The notes below the pieces were generated by a model, which saw only the letters and a list, made by a program, of their open reading frames with translations, was not told the origin of the DNA and did not search any database. This document shows, piece after piece, positions 22,001 through 36,376 of a DNA stretch of 64,000 bases. This DNA comes from Zopfochytrium polystomum (Eukaryota; Chytridiomycota; Chytridiomycetes; Chytridiales; Chytridiaceae), in the NCBI GenBank assembly GCA_025765615.1, contig JAIVFJ010000027.1, positions 372,001-436,000 of the forward strand. Reading direction: 5' to 3'. A program made the translations under genes and the position numbers. Positions within the stretch are counted from its first letter, which is position 1. Each line of letters opens with the position of its first letter.

Positions 22001-22305
22001 ACGGACCGCAAATTTCACCGGCAGTCGGGGCCTTGGGAGGGATGGTTGGATCCGCGAGCCGCGGCTCGCGTAATGGATTCTCTCTCGAGGAGGTGCTTGG
22101 ATTGGACGACGGCTGTGGGGCGCTTCAGCCCGTGGAGGAGCTGCAACAGTCGCATCGTGCACATCATCACCGACACCGTGCACCAACGAGAGAAATGACG
22201 GCTGCTGAGCTGATTTCATCGTTCAAGCTTGACGACATTTCACCTGTCGACGCAGCACAGCAGTTTCTGAGGGAAGACGACTTGAGCGAACTCATTTGGG
22301 GATGA
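19076..22305 (+). CDS. B-type-like cyclin with long C-terminal tail
   Basis: Exons 19076-19657, 19717-20681 and 20745-22305; about 1035 aa, phases consistent. The cyclin box starts in exon 2 with RKTLVMWLIEVHAEYDL and LYLAINILDRV, then LLGLTALWIAAKYEE, the order expected of A/B-type mitotic cyclins, which activate a CDK. The second cyclin fold follows, split by a Ser-rich insertion (about 20170-20270) and continuing with VTLLHKRFLSYRPSLVARASLTMA. The N-terminal about 190 residues are Ser/Pro/His-rich, where destruction motifs usually sit, though I see no clear one. The C-terminal tail of over 500 residues is Ser/His/Gln-rich, far longer than usual for the family. The start is uncertain: the frame is open upstream to 18971, and 19076 is the first of two adjacent ATGs nearer to plausible coding sequence. 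Confidence 0.8.
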
Positions 22306-23208
22306 GTCGTTTCAGGATTGCTTCCATCCTCTTTCAGCATGATTCACCCTGCGTCCGCTCCCCCACACATTTACTCCCACCCTTATGCCCATTTATTTTA
22401 TCACAACGTAATGTTCTTCAGCCTTTTCATCTCCATAGCACTTACCGCTCTTCCTGTTCTCCTCTCGATCCCCTGCTTCTTACTAACTTATTCACCGGGT
22501 CATTGCCTCCCGGACGTATCTTATCTCCCACACTAGGCCTTGGCATCCTGCCTTACTCCTTCACATCGACGTTTACCACCTTGCATCACTCCACTACTTC
22601 CGCTGGACTTTTTTTTGTTTTTGTTTTTTTTTTTTTTTTTTTTGGTTTTTTTCGCCTCTTTCCTTCCCTTTGGTCCCTGCTGTTTTTGTTTAATCGCTTC
22701 CTGCTGTTTCTTTTCGAGTTTGACTAAACTCAACTAATGCCTTCCATCAGCGTATTATTATTATGTTGCGTTCCCAAGCCCCTGCCCCCTTCGCTTTTTT
22801 GTTTATTTTGACCATTTCCTCACTCCACCGACTCCTTCGCACTATGTCAGCCTGTGCTCCTTACCAGCAGAAGTGGCAGAGCGCAAAGGATTCTCTCGCC
22901 CTTCCCCCCGCATGTTTTCATCCACCTTATCACTGTATCATTATTCCTTCTTCGCCGACCCCTTTCCCGCCTCACTGCTCCCCCAATTCTCATCACCATC
23001 GCCCGGGCATGCCCCCCGCACTTCTCCTCCCCTCCCTCGTGCGACCCAGCACTTCAGCTTGCTCTCTTCGAACAAAAAGAGAAAGGGAAAACGTCATATA
23101 CTTTTGTTTTCATACATTCCCTCCGCGATCGTGATCTATTATCACCTTGTGATTTGCGAGTGCCTCCATTCGACATTTTTTTGACCCGACTTGTCCACTC
23201 CGTGCGCC
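22306..23208. other. Pyrimidine-rich intergenic region
   Basis: Strongly C/T-rich on the plus strand, with a T-run at about 22619-22643. No supported gene. It holds the 3' end of the cyclin gene and the promoter of the THOC3 gene. Confidence 0.5.
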
Positions 23209-24810
23209 ATGGCCTCAACCTCTGCTTCGCTGGCCAACGTGCGCAGCACCCTTCAGCGCGGCTCCATCCGGGAACTGAAGGGTCACAAGCTCAAGGTGTT
23301 GTCAAAGACAGGCCTGGAAGCGGACGCCTCCTTTTGCTTCCTTTCATGCCACAGCAGTATCCTCTCTTATCTTGCCCAGTCTGCTTGGTGTTCACTCAAT
23401 GCTCTTTTTTGCAACTGCAACCTTCAAACGTTAGGTGCAGTCCGTGGGATGGAGCTGCGACGGTCACCGGCTCGCATCCGGCTCAGTCGATCAAACCGCG
23501 CGCGTCTGGAATGCCGATCGTACAGTTACGCACCTCCCTTGGCGGATGAGGTTCTTTCTAGCTCACCCAAGCCCCCCCCTCCACTTCAAACCTCTCAGTC
23601 GACAAGGGACGCGATAGAGCTGAAGGGCCACCAAGGCGACGTTGACCAGCTGGCGTGGGATCCTAATGATCCGGACAGGCTGGCGACGGCCTCGATCGAC
23701 AAATCGGTCCGGATTTGGGATATGAGAGGTGATCATGCACGGGGTGTTTTCCAATACTGAGTCCGCTCTCGAAACGAAATAGCTTCGACGAAGGCGCGGC
23801 ACATTATTCAGACGCCGGGCGAGAACATCAATATTGCGTGGAGCCCGGATAGTCGTAACATAGCTGTTGGAAACAAGGTTGGCGAGAGACCTTGTTCTGG
23901 CACTTGCGCTAACGGATGCAACAATCCTCTTTGCGAATCAAGGATGACGTTATATGCTTTATTGATCCCCGGGGGGGAACCGACTCGACCGGAAATCGAA
24001 AGTACATTTGGCATACCTTGACGAACGATGTTGAGGTTTGTTTCCCGATGCTCCATGGCAGTGTTGGAGGTAATCTTCAACGTTTACTCAGATTAATGAA
24101 ATACGATGGAACTATCCCGGGGATTTATTTTTCGCTACCACTGGCCATGGTTTGTTTAATGAGCTTGAGAACAACTTTGAAATACAACTGATCCGTTCTG
24201 CTGCGACGCGCCAGGGACAATACAAATAATGGAGTTTCCGTCATTCAATCTTGTTTACACACTCCCGGCACACACCGCCAACTGCTATTGCATAGAATTC
24301 GATCCAAAGGGGCGGTGAGTGGTTACCGCTTACAAACCATCACAACCTTTATGACTCCCGAATGGTTCACAGGTACATGGCCACCGGTGCGTCAGACGCA
24401 CTTGTAAGCTTGTGGGACTTGGAGGAGTTGATATGCGTGCGGACTTTTGGACGCCTGGACTGGCCCGTGAGGACCATCAGCTTCAGTTTCGACGGCGAGT
24501 TGATTGCGTCTGGTTCCGAAGACCACCTGGTTGATATTGTAAGTTTCGATTCATGTTCCGACCAGCAAACGGCTGATGCTGTGCTCAGTCACATGTCGAA
24601 ACAGGCGAGCATGTGTACAAACTGCAATGTGGGGCCGCGGTAAACACCGTCGCGTGGCACCCGTCTAAATACTTGCTGGCGTACGCTGGGGATGAGGTAT
24701 CCGGTCCTTCACGTAATGAAGGCAACTTGCGGTTAGAACGTTCTAGTTTTGGTTCGACTCAATTAACTGAAACAACTTTTTGGGACAGCGTATTTGGAAT
24801 ATCGGTTTAG
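23209..24810 (+). CDS. THOC3: THO complex subunit 3 (TEX1/THOC3), WD40 protein
   Basis: Ten exons: 23209-23295, 23435-23524, 23599-23728, 23783-23877, 23943-24035, 24092-24149, 24215-24314, 24373-24538, 24589-24731 and 24789-24810. Phases are consistent; 327 aa, near the usual 320-350. The seven-bladed WD40 protein belongs to THO/TREX, which couples transcription to mRNA export in the nucleus. Landmarks match the family closely: VGWSCDGHRLASGS, DQLAWDPNDPDRLATAS, GENINIAWSPDSRNIAVGNK, DDVICFIDPR, YMATGASDALVSLWDLEEL and LDWPVRTISFSFDG. After VETGEHVYKLQC the last blade ends in RVFGISV, closed by a 22-base final exon. Donor strength varies (GTTGGC, GTTACG, GTTAGA), as elsewhere in this window. 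Confidence 0.93.
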
Positions 24811-24917
24811 CTCTTACACAGCATAGAATACGAATCCAGATTGTAAAAATATTGACACATTTCTGCTCGTTTTCATTGACTTTCGTTTACAACGCGCATT
24901 TATTGAGACGGATTTGT

Positions 24918-25715
24918 TTACTCCGGCTTGGTGTACACACCGTTGATAGGCCCCTTGTAGGGGTTCTGCCTTGCCTCGATTGCCTTCTGAACCTCCGCCG
25001 CCTTCCATTCCGGTGACATCGTCTTGACAACCGGCTTCTCTGTTGGCACGAGTAAAGTTGTGTCAACCAACAGTGTCCGAACTCCACAAACTCCTTATAC
25101 TTACGGGTGTCCCACCACTTGTAGCCGATGTAGGAAATGCCGAAGAAGGCGGAGACCCATGCAAGAACACTCCATTTCAGAGCGGGGTCGATCGGGTTAC
25201 GAGCACCGTACGGGCCGTAGGCGATGAAGTACGCTATTGTTTGAAATTCGGAAAGGTGTTAGTCGCTTGCAGATTGGGAGGGTGGGGTCGGTTGCCCTCG
25301 TCACGATCAACTGATCGTTGGCACAAAGTGATCGATCAAAGCGAATGATAACGCTAATCGACCGATGTCCTTAGCGTCAGTGTGCGAACAGTGGTCAGTG
25401 CGCTCAAGTAGAAGCACATGGGCAAGCTGTGGTGCCGGATACGCCTTGTCGAGTTGAGTCACAACACGTTTTCCGCCCTTTTCAGAGCAGACTGAGCGGG
25501 ACCTCACCGGCGCGCTTCTGTTCCAGGGTCATCTTCTTCCAGTCCCCCTTCTCGGCGGCAGCGACCAGATCGGCGATGGCGCCCTGCTCGGCCTCTGGCA
25601 GCTTGCCCCAGCGCGTCTCGATCGCGGTGAGGGGGGTGAAGGGGGCGGCGGCGGTGGAAGAGGCCTGGCGGACACCGCGGGCAGCGGCGGCGGCAAGGCG
25701 GGCTCGCATCATCAT
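24918..25715 (-). CDS. COX4: Cytochrome c oxidase subunit IV (yeast Cox5 type), mitochondrial
   Basis: Exons (minus) 25715-25508, 25233-25105 and 25039-24918; 152 aa, phases consistent. Nuclear-encoded subunit of respiratory complex IV in the mitochondrial inner membrane. An Arg/Ala-rich presequence (RARLAAAAARGVRQASS) precedes the family segment TRWGKLPEAEQGAI...WKKMTLEQKRA. The single membrane helix is SVLAWVSAFFGISYIGY, followed by YKWWDT and the C-terminal PEWKAAEVQKAIEARQNPYKG. It starts with four ATG codons in a row; the first is used here. It converges with THOC3 (gap about 107 nt) and diverges from the RPSA gene. Confidence 0.92.
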
Positions 25716-26320
25716 CATCTTTTCGATGAAAAACACACAAAAATCCACTTTGACGTGGTAGGACCACAGTCCGCTTGAGTTTCCCCCCGAGGACATTGAA
25801 AACGGACAGTAAACAGAAAAGTAACTCAGCTTCGCGTCGTTTGAGTTCGCTGAGGTTTCTGCCGCTTCCACTTCTAGCTCCTGCCAACGTGGCCGTGGCA
25901 TCGAGGAAAATAGTCCTCTTGACAATACGCCCCACCGCACCAACAGCGCGATGACGTTGGCCATTAAGAGTCGATTGGGGACTCGCTCAACGTCGCCCGG
26001 AGCTCTCGTTGCAAGCGTTTTCACTCAGCCTCTACTAACCCAGAACTGCTTGGAGTGTTGGTCCTGGCTGTATTTGTTCTGACAAGGCAGAAAGTGTTAA
26101 CGCTAAGGAAATTTCAGATCAAACATCAGAGTGAGTGATCGACCCACTTTGTCGGCGGCTTCATCCCCGCCGTCTATTTCAAGCCCATCCCATCCCATCC
26201 CATCCCATCGTACCCTTTCGTTTCCTCTCTGTCAAACGTGGTGGCCATGCGCTAGTCCAAACCTAATTCCGCTTTGGCGTTATAGTCTGTGCTCCAACCC
26301 ATATCAAGGATTCGGTCAAA
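25716..26320. promoter_or_regulatory. Divergent promoter region of COX4 and RPSA genes
   Basis: Lies between two genes transcribed outward. Contains a CCCAT-type tandem repeat at about 26187-26209 and a C/T-rich leader typical of ribosomal-protein genes. A 5' UTR intron for the RPSA gene is possible but not proven. Confidence 0.45.
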
Positions 26321-27160
26321 ATGTCGAAGGTCCCCGCCATTCTCGCCCCCACGGAGCAGGACATCCAGCAGCTCCTTGCTGCCCAGTCCCACATCGGCAC
26401 CAAGAACATCGAGGTGAAGATGAGCTCTTACGTGTGGAAGCGCCGCAACGACGGTATCCACATCATCAACATCGGAAAGACTTGGGAGAAGCTCGTCTTC
26501 GCCGCCCGTATCATCGCGTCGATTGAGAACCCTGCGGACGTTTGCGTTATCTCTGCCCGCCCTTACGGCCAGCGTGCGGCCCTGAAGTTCGCCCAGTACA
26601 CCGGCGCTCAAGCCATTGCGGGTCGTTTCACCCCGGGTACCTTCACCAACTACATCACCCGCACTTTCCGTGAGCCCCGCCTGATCATCGTTACGGACCC
26701 CCGCACCGACCACCAGCCCGTGAAGGAGGCGTCCTACGTCAACATTCCGGTCATCGCTTTCTGCGACACGGACTCTCCGCTCACCCACATTGACGTTGCC
26801 ATCCCGTCTAACAACAAGGGCAAGCACGCCATCGGTCTCGGCTACTACCTCCTCGCCCGCGAGGTCCTCCGTCTCCGCGGCACGATCACCCGCACCGAGC
26901 CCTGGTCCGTCATGGTTGACATGTTCTTCTACCGCGACCCCGAGGAGGCTGAGAAGGATGCTGAGGTCGCCGCTATCGCTGACAAGCCGTACGGTGGCGC
27001 TGACGCGGCCGAGTGGGGTGTTACCGCTGCTGAGCCTGCTGCTGGTCTCCAGTGGGAGGCCAGTGGATCTGGCGCTGCAGCTGTCGCCGCTTTGGCCAGT
27101 GCTGCTGCTGGTGGTGATGGCGAATGGGGCAACGCCACCGAATCCACTGACTGGGTGTAA
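26321..27160 (+). CDS. RPSA: 40S ribosomal protein uS2 (RPSA / S0)
   Basis: Single exon, 279 aa. Small-subunit cytosolic ribosomal protein needed for 40S maturation. The whole eukaryotic uS2 domain is present: [105 protein letters not shown] and EVLRLRGTI. An acidic Ala/Trp-rich C-terminal extension ends in STDWV. Codon use is strongly C/G-ending compared with neighbours, as expected of a highly expressed gene. The ATG context (TCAAAATGTCG) is good. Confidence 0.97.
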   Translation: MSKVPAILAPTEQDIQQLLAAQSHIGTKNIEVKMSSYVWKRRNDGIHIINIGKTWEKLVFAARIIASIENPADVCVISARPYGQRAALKFAQYTGAQAIAGRFTPGTFTNYITRTFREPRLIIVTDPRTDHQPVKEASYVNIPVIAFCDTDSPLTHIDVAIPSNNKGKHAIGLGYYLLAREVLRLRGTITRTEPWSVMVDMFFYRDPEEAEKDAEVAAIADKPYGGADAAEWGVTAAEPAAGLQWEASGSGAAAVAALASAAAGGDGEWGNATESTDWV

Positions 27161-27728
27161 GGACCGATTGGTAGTTGTTTTCGAGGGCCGCCTTGACGCT
27201 GCCGTGATGAGGTCGGCGTTTTTTCTCCGTTTTTTTTTCCTTGGTTACTTTATTCTGCTTGGCCAGTTCAGGGAACACTAGCTGCTTCCTCTCTTGTTGA
27301 AAGGAATAAAGTACGGGAAACGTCCTGTCGCTCGTATTTCGTGCTGTCCAAAGAGACCCGTTTGTTTTGGTGGAAGGAGTGCCGCGAAAATCAAAGAGAA
27401 AAAATCAATTTGAACGTGGAAGGCACAGGAGATGGTGAGCCCTGCAACCAGAGGTGGAGATGCAGAACGACGCGTCACGACCGTTCTACAACTGGCAACG
27501 GAAATCGACTTACGGGCTCAGCGTGGATCACCTACATTGTGAACTGTGAATCTCTGTGTCGATCCTCTTTGCTGTAAAAGCTGCACCGATCCTCTTTATT
27601 CACGCCGAGCTCCACGAGGCGTTGTCGTTAGCCACTTCAGCCAACCCCCGCCCAGGAGACCCTTTGGATCACAGATCGTGTTCTTACCACTCTGTTCTCT
27701 CCTTCCTTGAATCCCCAAGGCAGGAGCA
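27161..27728. other. Intergenic; no supported gene
   Basis: 3' end of the RPSA gene and promoter of the V-ATPase A gene. No conserved frame seen. Confidence 0.45.
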
Positions 27729-30201
<2,473 letters not shown>

Positions 30202-30335
30202 ACTTCTTCTCTACGCTCCTTCAATTTTTCGATGCAACACTTCTTCGGTTGTTCAACATGATTCAGCATTTCTTCTCTTTTATTTTCATTTCAGTGCTGT
30301 TAGGCTCAAATTGCAAAGAAACGAAAGCGAACACT

Positions 30336-31265
30336 TCATCCGTTGCGACCTTGCAGATGAGGATAGATGTGAACTAAGGGGGAGGGGCTCGACGGAGAAT
30401 CCAGGGTGTTTCCGCCAGATACAGACGTTGGCGGAGAAACAACAAGTTGTAGTCCTCGGCTCTTCGCTGCAGCATTCGCGGGTGCGAGGCCCAGACGTCC
30501 AAATTGACCGGCCTTGACAATAACACCACCCGTCACGACACCGCTTCCCCTCCTGGGGGTTGCCCCGCTCGTCTTTCCGCTATTTCCTGAACCTCCGGGC
30601 GTCTGAACCCTTGGTGAGCTTCCCACGATGGTGGCTCCTGTGATAGGTACGGCACCAGTACCACAGATTTGACCCCGCTCCGCGTAAGAGTGATCCAGCG
30701 AGACGCTCTTCTCTGGGGAGGTTGTCCATCCGCCAGCAGGCTCGCCAACGCAACCGCGCCGTGGCGGGATGGTGCGGATGAATGGGATGGGGCTGACCTG
30801 CTCAATAAATAGGTCGACCAGTTCCGAGCGAACGCGCGTGAAGGAAAGCTGCATCCACGGAAGGTTCGGTGCAAGAGCGAGGCCTGGGTACAACGACTGT
30901 AGGGCTGAGTAAAACAGTCAATCCGAAGGGGACTTTGTCTCCCAAAGCTCGACCAAAGAGACCCTGCCCCCTTTTCACCTCCCACCTCCGATGATGTCGT
31001 ACCTCCGCAGGACCTGGCCGAGGACAGACAGCTGCTTCAAAAGCGTGAGTTCGAGCTCACCGATCCCCGATTCCTCAGGGTCCGGTTGCTGGAAGATCGT
31101 GATCGTGTCGTCTCCGCTCTCCGTCTCCAAAACAATGATGGTGGGGGGGGCTCCGTCAGGGGCCGTGCGAGCTTTGGTTTCATCGAGGGCGGAGTTGGCC
31201 ATGTCCATTGCGAGTATTAACTTGATCTTTTGGTATATCACTTTGTCGCAGGCGGCGAGGGCCAT
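30336..31265 (-). CDS. Unrecognised protein
   Basis: Exons (minus) 31265-30986 and 30904-30336; 282 aa, phase consistent (GTGGGA donor, TTTACTCAG acceptor). I do not recognise the family. The N-terminal 95 residues look compact: MALAACDKVIYQKIKLILAM, then TIIVLETESGDDTITIF, then ELELTLLKQLSVLGQVLRRYD, an alternation of helix and strand. The middle has RVRSELVDLFIEQVSPIPFIR. The last about 130 residues are Gly/Ser/Thr/Pro-rich and probably disordered. It converges with the V-ATPase A gene (gap 134 nt) and diverges from the TANGO6 gene. A further 5' exon is possible. Confidence 0.55.
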
Positions 31266-31931
31266 GAGCTCGACGGCTGGAAGTCGTTGGCGAGTCGGGG
31301 GTGGGATCTTTGATGTTAGGACTGCTTCTTCATTCTGTCCACAAAGAACGGGAAGACACTGTTTTCCTTCAAGACCCCCTCCTCCTCAACACACACACCG
31401 CCAAAGTTTGCCGAGGTAGCTTTGCCCGAGCGCCTCGACACGCCGGCGAACCGCGATATGGAGAGAGTGCTGCCTTGCGTCGAGAGGGCCGGGCGGGGCA
31501 GGAGGCGCGACATCTCTGTCTTGTCGATTTCGCCCTGTCAACCCTGTGCAAGGAGAGTAGATTATTTTTTAGCCATAGCGAAATATAGAGCCAAATGTTT
31601 CGCTTTCATCGTTCGCTGGAGTTCAACTCGTTCCATTTCCTTTGGGATGGTGAGGTTTGCTGCGTTCCCCAAAGCAAGGTTCTCTTCTCCCTGTCCCAAG
31701 ATTCGACTTGACTTGTCTGACCGGCACCAGCCGAGATCGCGCTGGCTCCCAGAACAAACACTTCGGCCCTCCTGGTCCAAAGCTGCTTTTAAAGCCGGAA
31801 TGGTCGACGGCGGCAGCGATCTCGCTTTGGCAGCGCTTGTTGTGGAGCGTTTGCCTCCGCTCGGTGTTCCACTTTCCAGCGCAAACTCCGAAAATGGCCA
31901 GCATCGCCACCGACACGATCAAGACGAGACC
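31266..31931. promoter_or_regulatory. Divergent intergenic region
   Basis: Between the unrecognised minus-strand gene and the TANGO6-like gene. The frame of the latter is open upstream of the chosen ATG to about 31422, so a longer N-terminus is possible. No promoter element is clear. Confidence 0.35.
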
Positions 31932-34900
31932 ATGCAAAATGTGACTGGTGGGTTACTCGACGTAGTTCGCCGGACATCCACTTCGCTCACTGCTCCTTCA
32001 GGCGAGGAACAACGCAAACTCGTCGACGAGCTCGAGGCACGACTCCAATCGTGGCGAGAACTGGGTTTCCTTTCTTCGTTTGACTCCGACATTGCCGCCT
32101 TTCCACCAGCTTCCGACCAGCTTGGGGAGTACGTTTCGTTATGTAGCTGGCTCCTCTTCAGAATTCACCAAGCTGGTGTGGCAGACAGTAGTGGCACCGC
32201 TCCAGGTATGCTGCGTCGTTTCACTTTGTGGTGTCCTGGCTGACCAGTCGCAACCTTCAGTGCCAAAGCTTTATGATAAACGAGTGGCATCGTCTTTGAT
32301 CGAAATCGCATTAGGCATCGCCCTTGCGTCGTCGGAGGAAGAGGCAAGTGAAAGGCTATTTGGCCTAATGGCACGCGGTCTGGCGCTTCCGCTCCTGTCG
32401 AAAAAGAGCTGGATATCCCACATTATTGGCACACGTTATCTTCCAGTTCTCCTTGAAAGGTTTTGCGAGCGACTCTCGAGGTTCCCTATTTTGAATGAGG
32501 AAAGCGAAAGCAATGAAACGCTCCCACTTTTGGACTCAGCAGCCAACAGCAGCCTAACGTTCTTATTCGGCAATATTGGCTTGGGACCGACGTCGCATGC
32601 GCTGATCTGGGCGATTGTTGAAAGGCGTGTAATCATTTTTCGATGGATTTATTCCTTACATGTACTTCACCCCAGAGTCGACCCACCCACCCTGATGCGC
32701 GCTTTCCTCACTGTTCTCGCATCCCGTCAGAGCGACACAGAAAGGAGGTGGAACGGACACTTCTTGTCAAATATGATCTTGAAAGAAGGCGGGGTTCGCT
32801 ATTTCATAACAGAGTTTGTACGAATAAACTCAATATACGGTATGTGGAGTACAAAGAAAAGCAGCCGCATTCCCTGATCCCATGCGGCAGGATTGGAGCT
32901 TTCGCAGCTTGAACAAATGGCAAACCTGCTCTCGGCCGTCCCCTCACAGTCAAAAGGCGTAGAGGTACGAATTCACAAAGAGTATAGTGTTTCCTGAGCT
33001 CGTCCAAACAGGATTACTACTCAAAGATTGGCCCGCAAATCGCCTCCATTTTTCATGACGTAAATAGCAGCGACACACTCATTCGTTGCGCGTCGCATGT
33101 TGTAGCCGCTCTTGTCGCTCGAAACCCCAAAGCCGGTCGAACGCAAATTCTCATCCATTTAATAGGAGGATTACAGTCTTTCTTCACGTGCAGGAGGATG
33201 ACTCCTTTGCCACCCGGATCGCCTCAATGTGATCACAATGGGAACCCAATAATATCCAGCGAGGAAGAGATTGCGATCACGGTGCAGAGCCTAAGGCTTC
33301 TACTTGTGGGGACGGTGCCCACCCCTGCGTTGATAGAATCAATTCAAAATAGTGAGTGGAGTCTCGCGTTACAAAACGGCAATATTCAACCATCCAGCCT
33401 GCTTCCCTCTTTTCAGCATTTTGGAGCTTTACAGTACAGCTGCGAGCTCGGAAGAAGTCCCCGTTCAAGAGCTATTGAAGTCCATTTTACGGCAACTTGA
33501 CGATTCGAACACCACGAAAGTTCTCTTAAAAATTGCGACGTCGACATCAGAAGGAGAAACTCCTGTTGCTATTTTGGGACCGTCGGGGCGAGCAGTGTTT
33601 GTCAAAAAGGTTATAAACTGGAGGTATTTCACGACCAACACGGAGAAATCCAAAAAAATCTAATTACGGGCAGTGCTCTGGTTGGAAATCCTGATGTATT
33701 TGTGAACCTGCTCGCTTTCATTGGAAACAGTGACTGGAATGCGGATGTGTTCATTCAACTTTTCGAACGATATCTCAGCCAGCCCAAAGAGAGTGCCAAT
33801 GGCCAAAGGTTCAATGCTTCGTTGAATGTGGACAAACTCATTATTCGCACCAGAGTTTTGCACATCTCAAGATTGCTGTTGTCAATGATAGCAAAGTTCG
33901 GTCCGGATCTGATGAAAAAGCAAACGCAATCACTGGCGCTTGCCCAGAGAGTCATACTTGATGCGAAAGCAGACGATACCGGTCTGCTCTTGGCACTTTC
34001 AATAGTGCGAAGCGTATACTCAGGTTTGTTGCTGAAATTGGTTTCGTAGTTTCGCCAACAACACTGCAAGCGCGTGAAAGCCTGAAAGCTACAACTCCGC
34101 AAACGAGAGATCTCCTCATCATATTACAAACCCTTGAGTCACATCGGGAAAGAAGCGTCTCAGAGCTGGCCAAAGACGTCAGAAAGTTCGTCGGGAGTGT
34201 CGTGTCGGGTGCTTCATTTACAGCAGGTATCTGCAAAAACGCACCTCGAGCCTCAATTATTTAAGCTAAAACAAAAATCAAGTAACACCGTCTGAGTCTG
34301 ACCTTCAAACGGCCTTCGAAGAGATCGCTGATGAAATGGTTCCAGTGCGAGCGCACGGCATGAGCCTGCTGAGAGATCTAATCACCAAACGAGACCCCGT
34401 GGCGGTGAAACAACTGCAGCCGATAATTTCCATTTTTCTGGACCTTATCCAGGACGAAGACAGGTTTGGTCGGGAGTGCGGAGTCGCTGGGCAATTGTCC
34501 CTGACGAGTCAAACCTGCTAGTTATCTATATCTGAACGCAATCAAGGGAATGGCAACGCTCACCGACCAGTACCCAACTGAGTCTATGAATGCGATTACG
34601 TCGAGGTACGAAGACGCGGCGTTCACTGTTGACTACCGCCAACGGCTTGGCGAGGTTCTGCATCAGACAGTCGAAAGACTCGACGAAGCGTTCTCCAAAT
34701 ACGGTAACCTTTCTACAAACTCTCTAATGCATCCTGACCGACTCCACGTCCCTTATAGTGGGAGTACTCCTACCTCCTATTATGAAGAACCTGGGTGACG
34801 AATCCCCTGGCCTGAGGAAGAGTGCTATCTCCCTATTGGCCATCGTTGTGGAGAAATCGCCCGAAAGCGTGCAGCCTCAAATACGTAAGCTGGTGGCGTT

Positions 34901-35191
34901 CCTCGATTCGTTTGTCCAGTCAGAAGCGGATGTGGAATGCCGAAGAGGTTTGCTTTGCGCTAATAGCACAGCCTTCCTTTACTGACTTGATGCACTCTGC
35001 AAGGTGGCGTTCTGGCAATACGTGCTCTCGTGAGGGGGTTTGCCAGTACATTTGACAGACTTCCTGATGGCGTTGCTGGCCCACTTGTGCGGAGACTGCG
35101 CGCCGTCATTCAGCAAGACTCCGACGAAGCCGTGCGTGGGCATGCTGGCCAGGCTCTCGCGGAAATTGAGACGTTCCCCGGACGGTCGTAA
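31932..35191 (+). CDS. TANGO6 / RTP1-like HEAT-repeat protein
   Basis: Eleven exons: 31932-32205, 32261-32839, 32891-32964, 33012-33351, 33398-33564, 33624-34023, 34071-34226, 34283-34463, 34522-34703, 34759-34947 and 35004-35191. About 909 aa, all phases consistent. The family is alpha-solenoid: TANGO6 in animals (Golgi organisation) and Rtp1 in yeast (RNA polymerase II assembly and nuclear import). The best-conserved part is C-terminal: MSLLRDLITKRDP, then LDLIQDED and YLYLNAIKGMATLTDQYP, GVLLPPIMKNLGDESPGLRKS and VLAIRALVRGF. A central APVPKLYDKRVASSLIEIAL also fits. Two apparent frame breaks (near 33610 and 34040) disappear with a 59-nt and a 47-nt intron with weak donors. Bases 32129-32161 could be a very short intron but read through in frame. 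Confidence 0.82.
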
Positions 35192-35424
35192 GATGGTTGT
35201 TGAATTTGACAGAAAAAAAATGTATTTCCTCTTTTCGTAAAAAAACCAAGTTAGCTGGTCCATGTATTTGACGTGACTTGGTTAAAGCCAATAAAGTCTT
35301 AAGTGTAAAAGTGAAGAAACGAGAGGTCTCCAATGCCGAATGCACAATGTGAAACCGGGGGAAGTGTTGTATTACGTTCTTTACAATTGTTTAATAGTTA
35401 CAAATGAATCGGTCCCCGTCGCGG

Positions 35425-36148
35425 TCAAATTTCCCGTCCCTTCTTTTTGATTGACGAAACCAGCGGTGTTCCCAACCGCTTCTTTTTGAAGCGGTCGCCT
35501 TTACCGGACGGCGAACTGCGTCCATCATCCTCGGAGGCCTGCTCTTCGCGCTGCTTCGCGTCAAGCGACTACAAACAGTCAATTCATCGATTTTTCATTG
35601 CAAAACATCATTCTGTTTACCTGCAGGAAGGTCGTCGAGGACTGAGAAAATATCCGGTCATTTTCGCTAAACTTTAACTTCCGCTTGTCTGCCCGGTTGC
35701 TGATGAAGCCCTCAAATCCCTTGACGACGTTGCCCAGTTGCTGGGTGTCTTCCAAATAGGAGCCCTCATAAGTGTATAGGTGCGCTTCTATCGAGGCCTG
35801 CGCAAACCGACTGTTGGAATTCCCGTTCATTTGTTCACGCGAGCGCAATCAAGTTTTGTGTTACCAGTGCCTTGTCAGCCTGCTTTTTCCTGTTCATCAG
35901 TTCCATCAGGTCCTTCTCGGCTTTGGACAGCTGATTTCGGGGGTTTTCGTGATCGGTGCGACTTTCAGTGCGATCGAAGCAACTGGATGAAGGGTATGCC
36001 AGACCCCCCACGGTCTCACCAGCTTGGCAGTGTCCTCGGCTGTCGACGCTGGCTTGGCGGTCGACGAAGATGAGTGTGTGCTTGCTGCTGGTCCGGGTCC
36101 GCTGTTTGCTGGCGAAGTGGGCGTCTCTGTGTGAGAGGGACCAGCCAT
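35425..36148 (-). CDS. EAF6: EAF6 / MEAF6-like histone acetyltransferase subunit
   Basis: Exons (minus) 36148-36020, 35930-35865, 35797-35621 and 35568-35425; 171 aa, all phase 0. Eaf6 is a small scaffold subunit of NuA4 and related acetyltransferase complexes in the nucleus. The family core runs across exons 2 and 3. It starts LSKAEKDLMELMNRKKQADK as a coiled coil, then SIEAHLYTYEGSYLEDTQQ, NVVKGFEGFI and KLKFSENDRIFSQSS. The N-terminal 43 residues are Ser/Thr/Pro-rich, and the C-terminus is basic (RFKKKR, SIKKKGRE). The acceptor of exon 3 is GTTTGCGCAG, not the nearer CAACAG, because only that keeps the core in frame. Confidence 0.9.
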
Positions 36149-36376
36149 TTTGGTGGTTCGATTTTCAAAGTGGTTCGGTCCCGGACCATCGAAAATGCAC
36201 AAACAAACAAACAATTACCAAAAAAAAAAAAAAAAGGAACAGTTCAGGGTAACGTGACGCGTGAATGTCGATTGGCCGTCAATTCCAAATGGTGTCGCGT
36301 AAAAACTGGAGACCGGACTCACAACAACTCGCGGAACGCCTGTTAGCCAGTCGCGCGTTCGCACTGATTCCCCACC
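36149..36376. promoter_or_regulatory. Divergent promoter region, EAF6 and membrane-protein gene
   Basis: A 228-nt gap between divergent start codons, with an A-run near 36218-36235. Both promoters must be here or overlap the genes. Confidence 0.4.

Noticed and set aside
26252..26827. 191 aa minus-strand open frame
   Set aside because: Antisense of the RPSA gene; arises from its biased codon use.
33600..34060. TANGO6-like gene first taken as a pseudogene with two frameshifts
   Set aside because: A 59-nt intron (33565-33623) and a 47-nt intron (34024-34070) restore one frame with family-like sequence, and both lengths are normal for this window.
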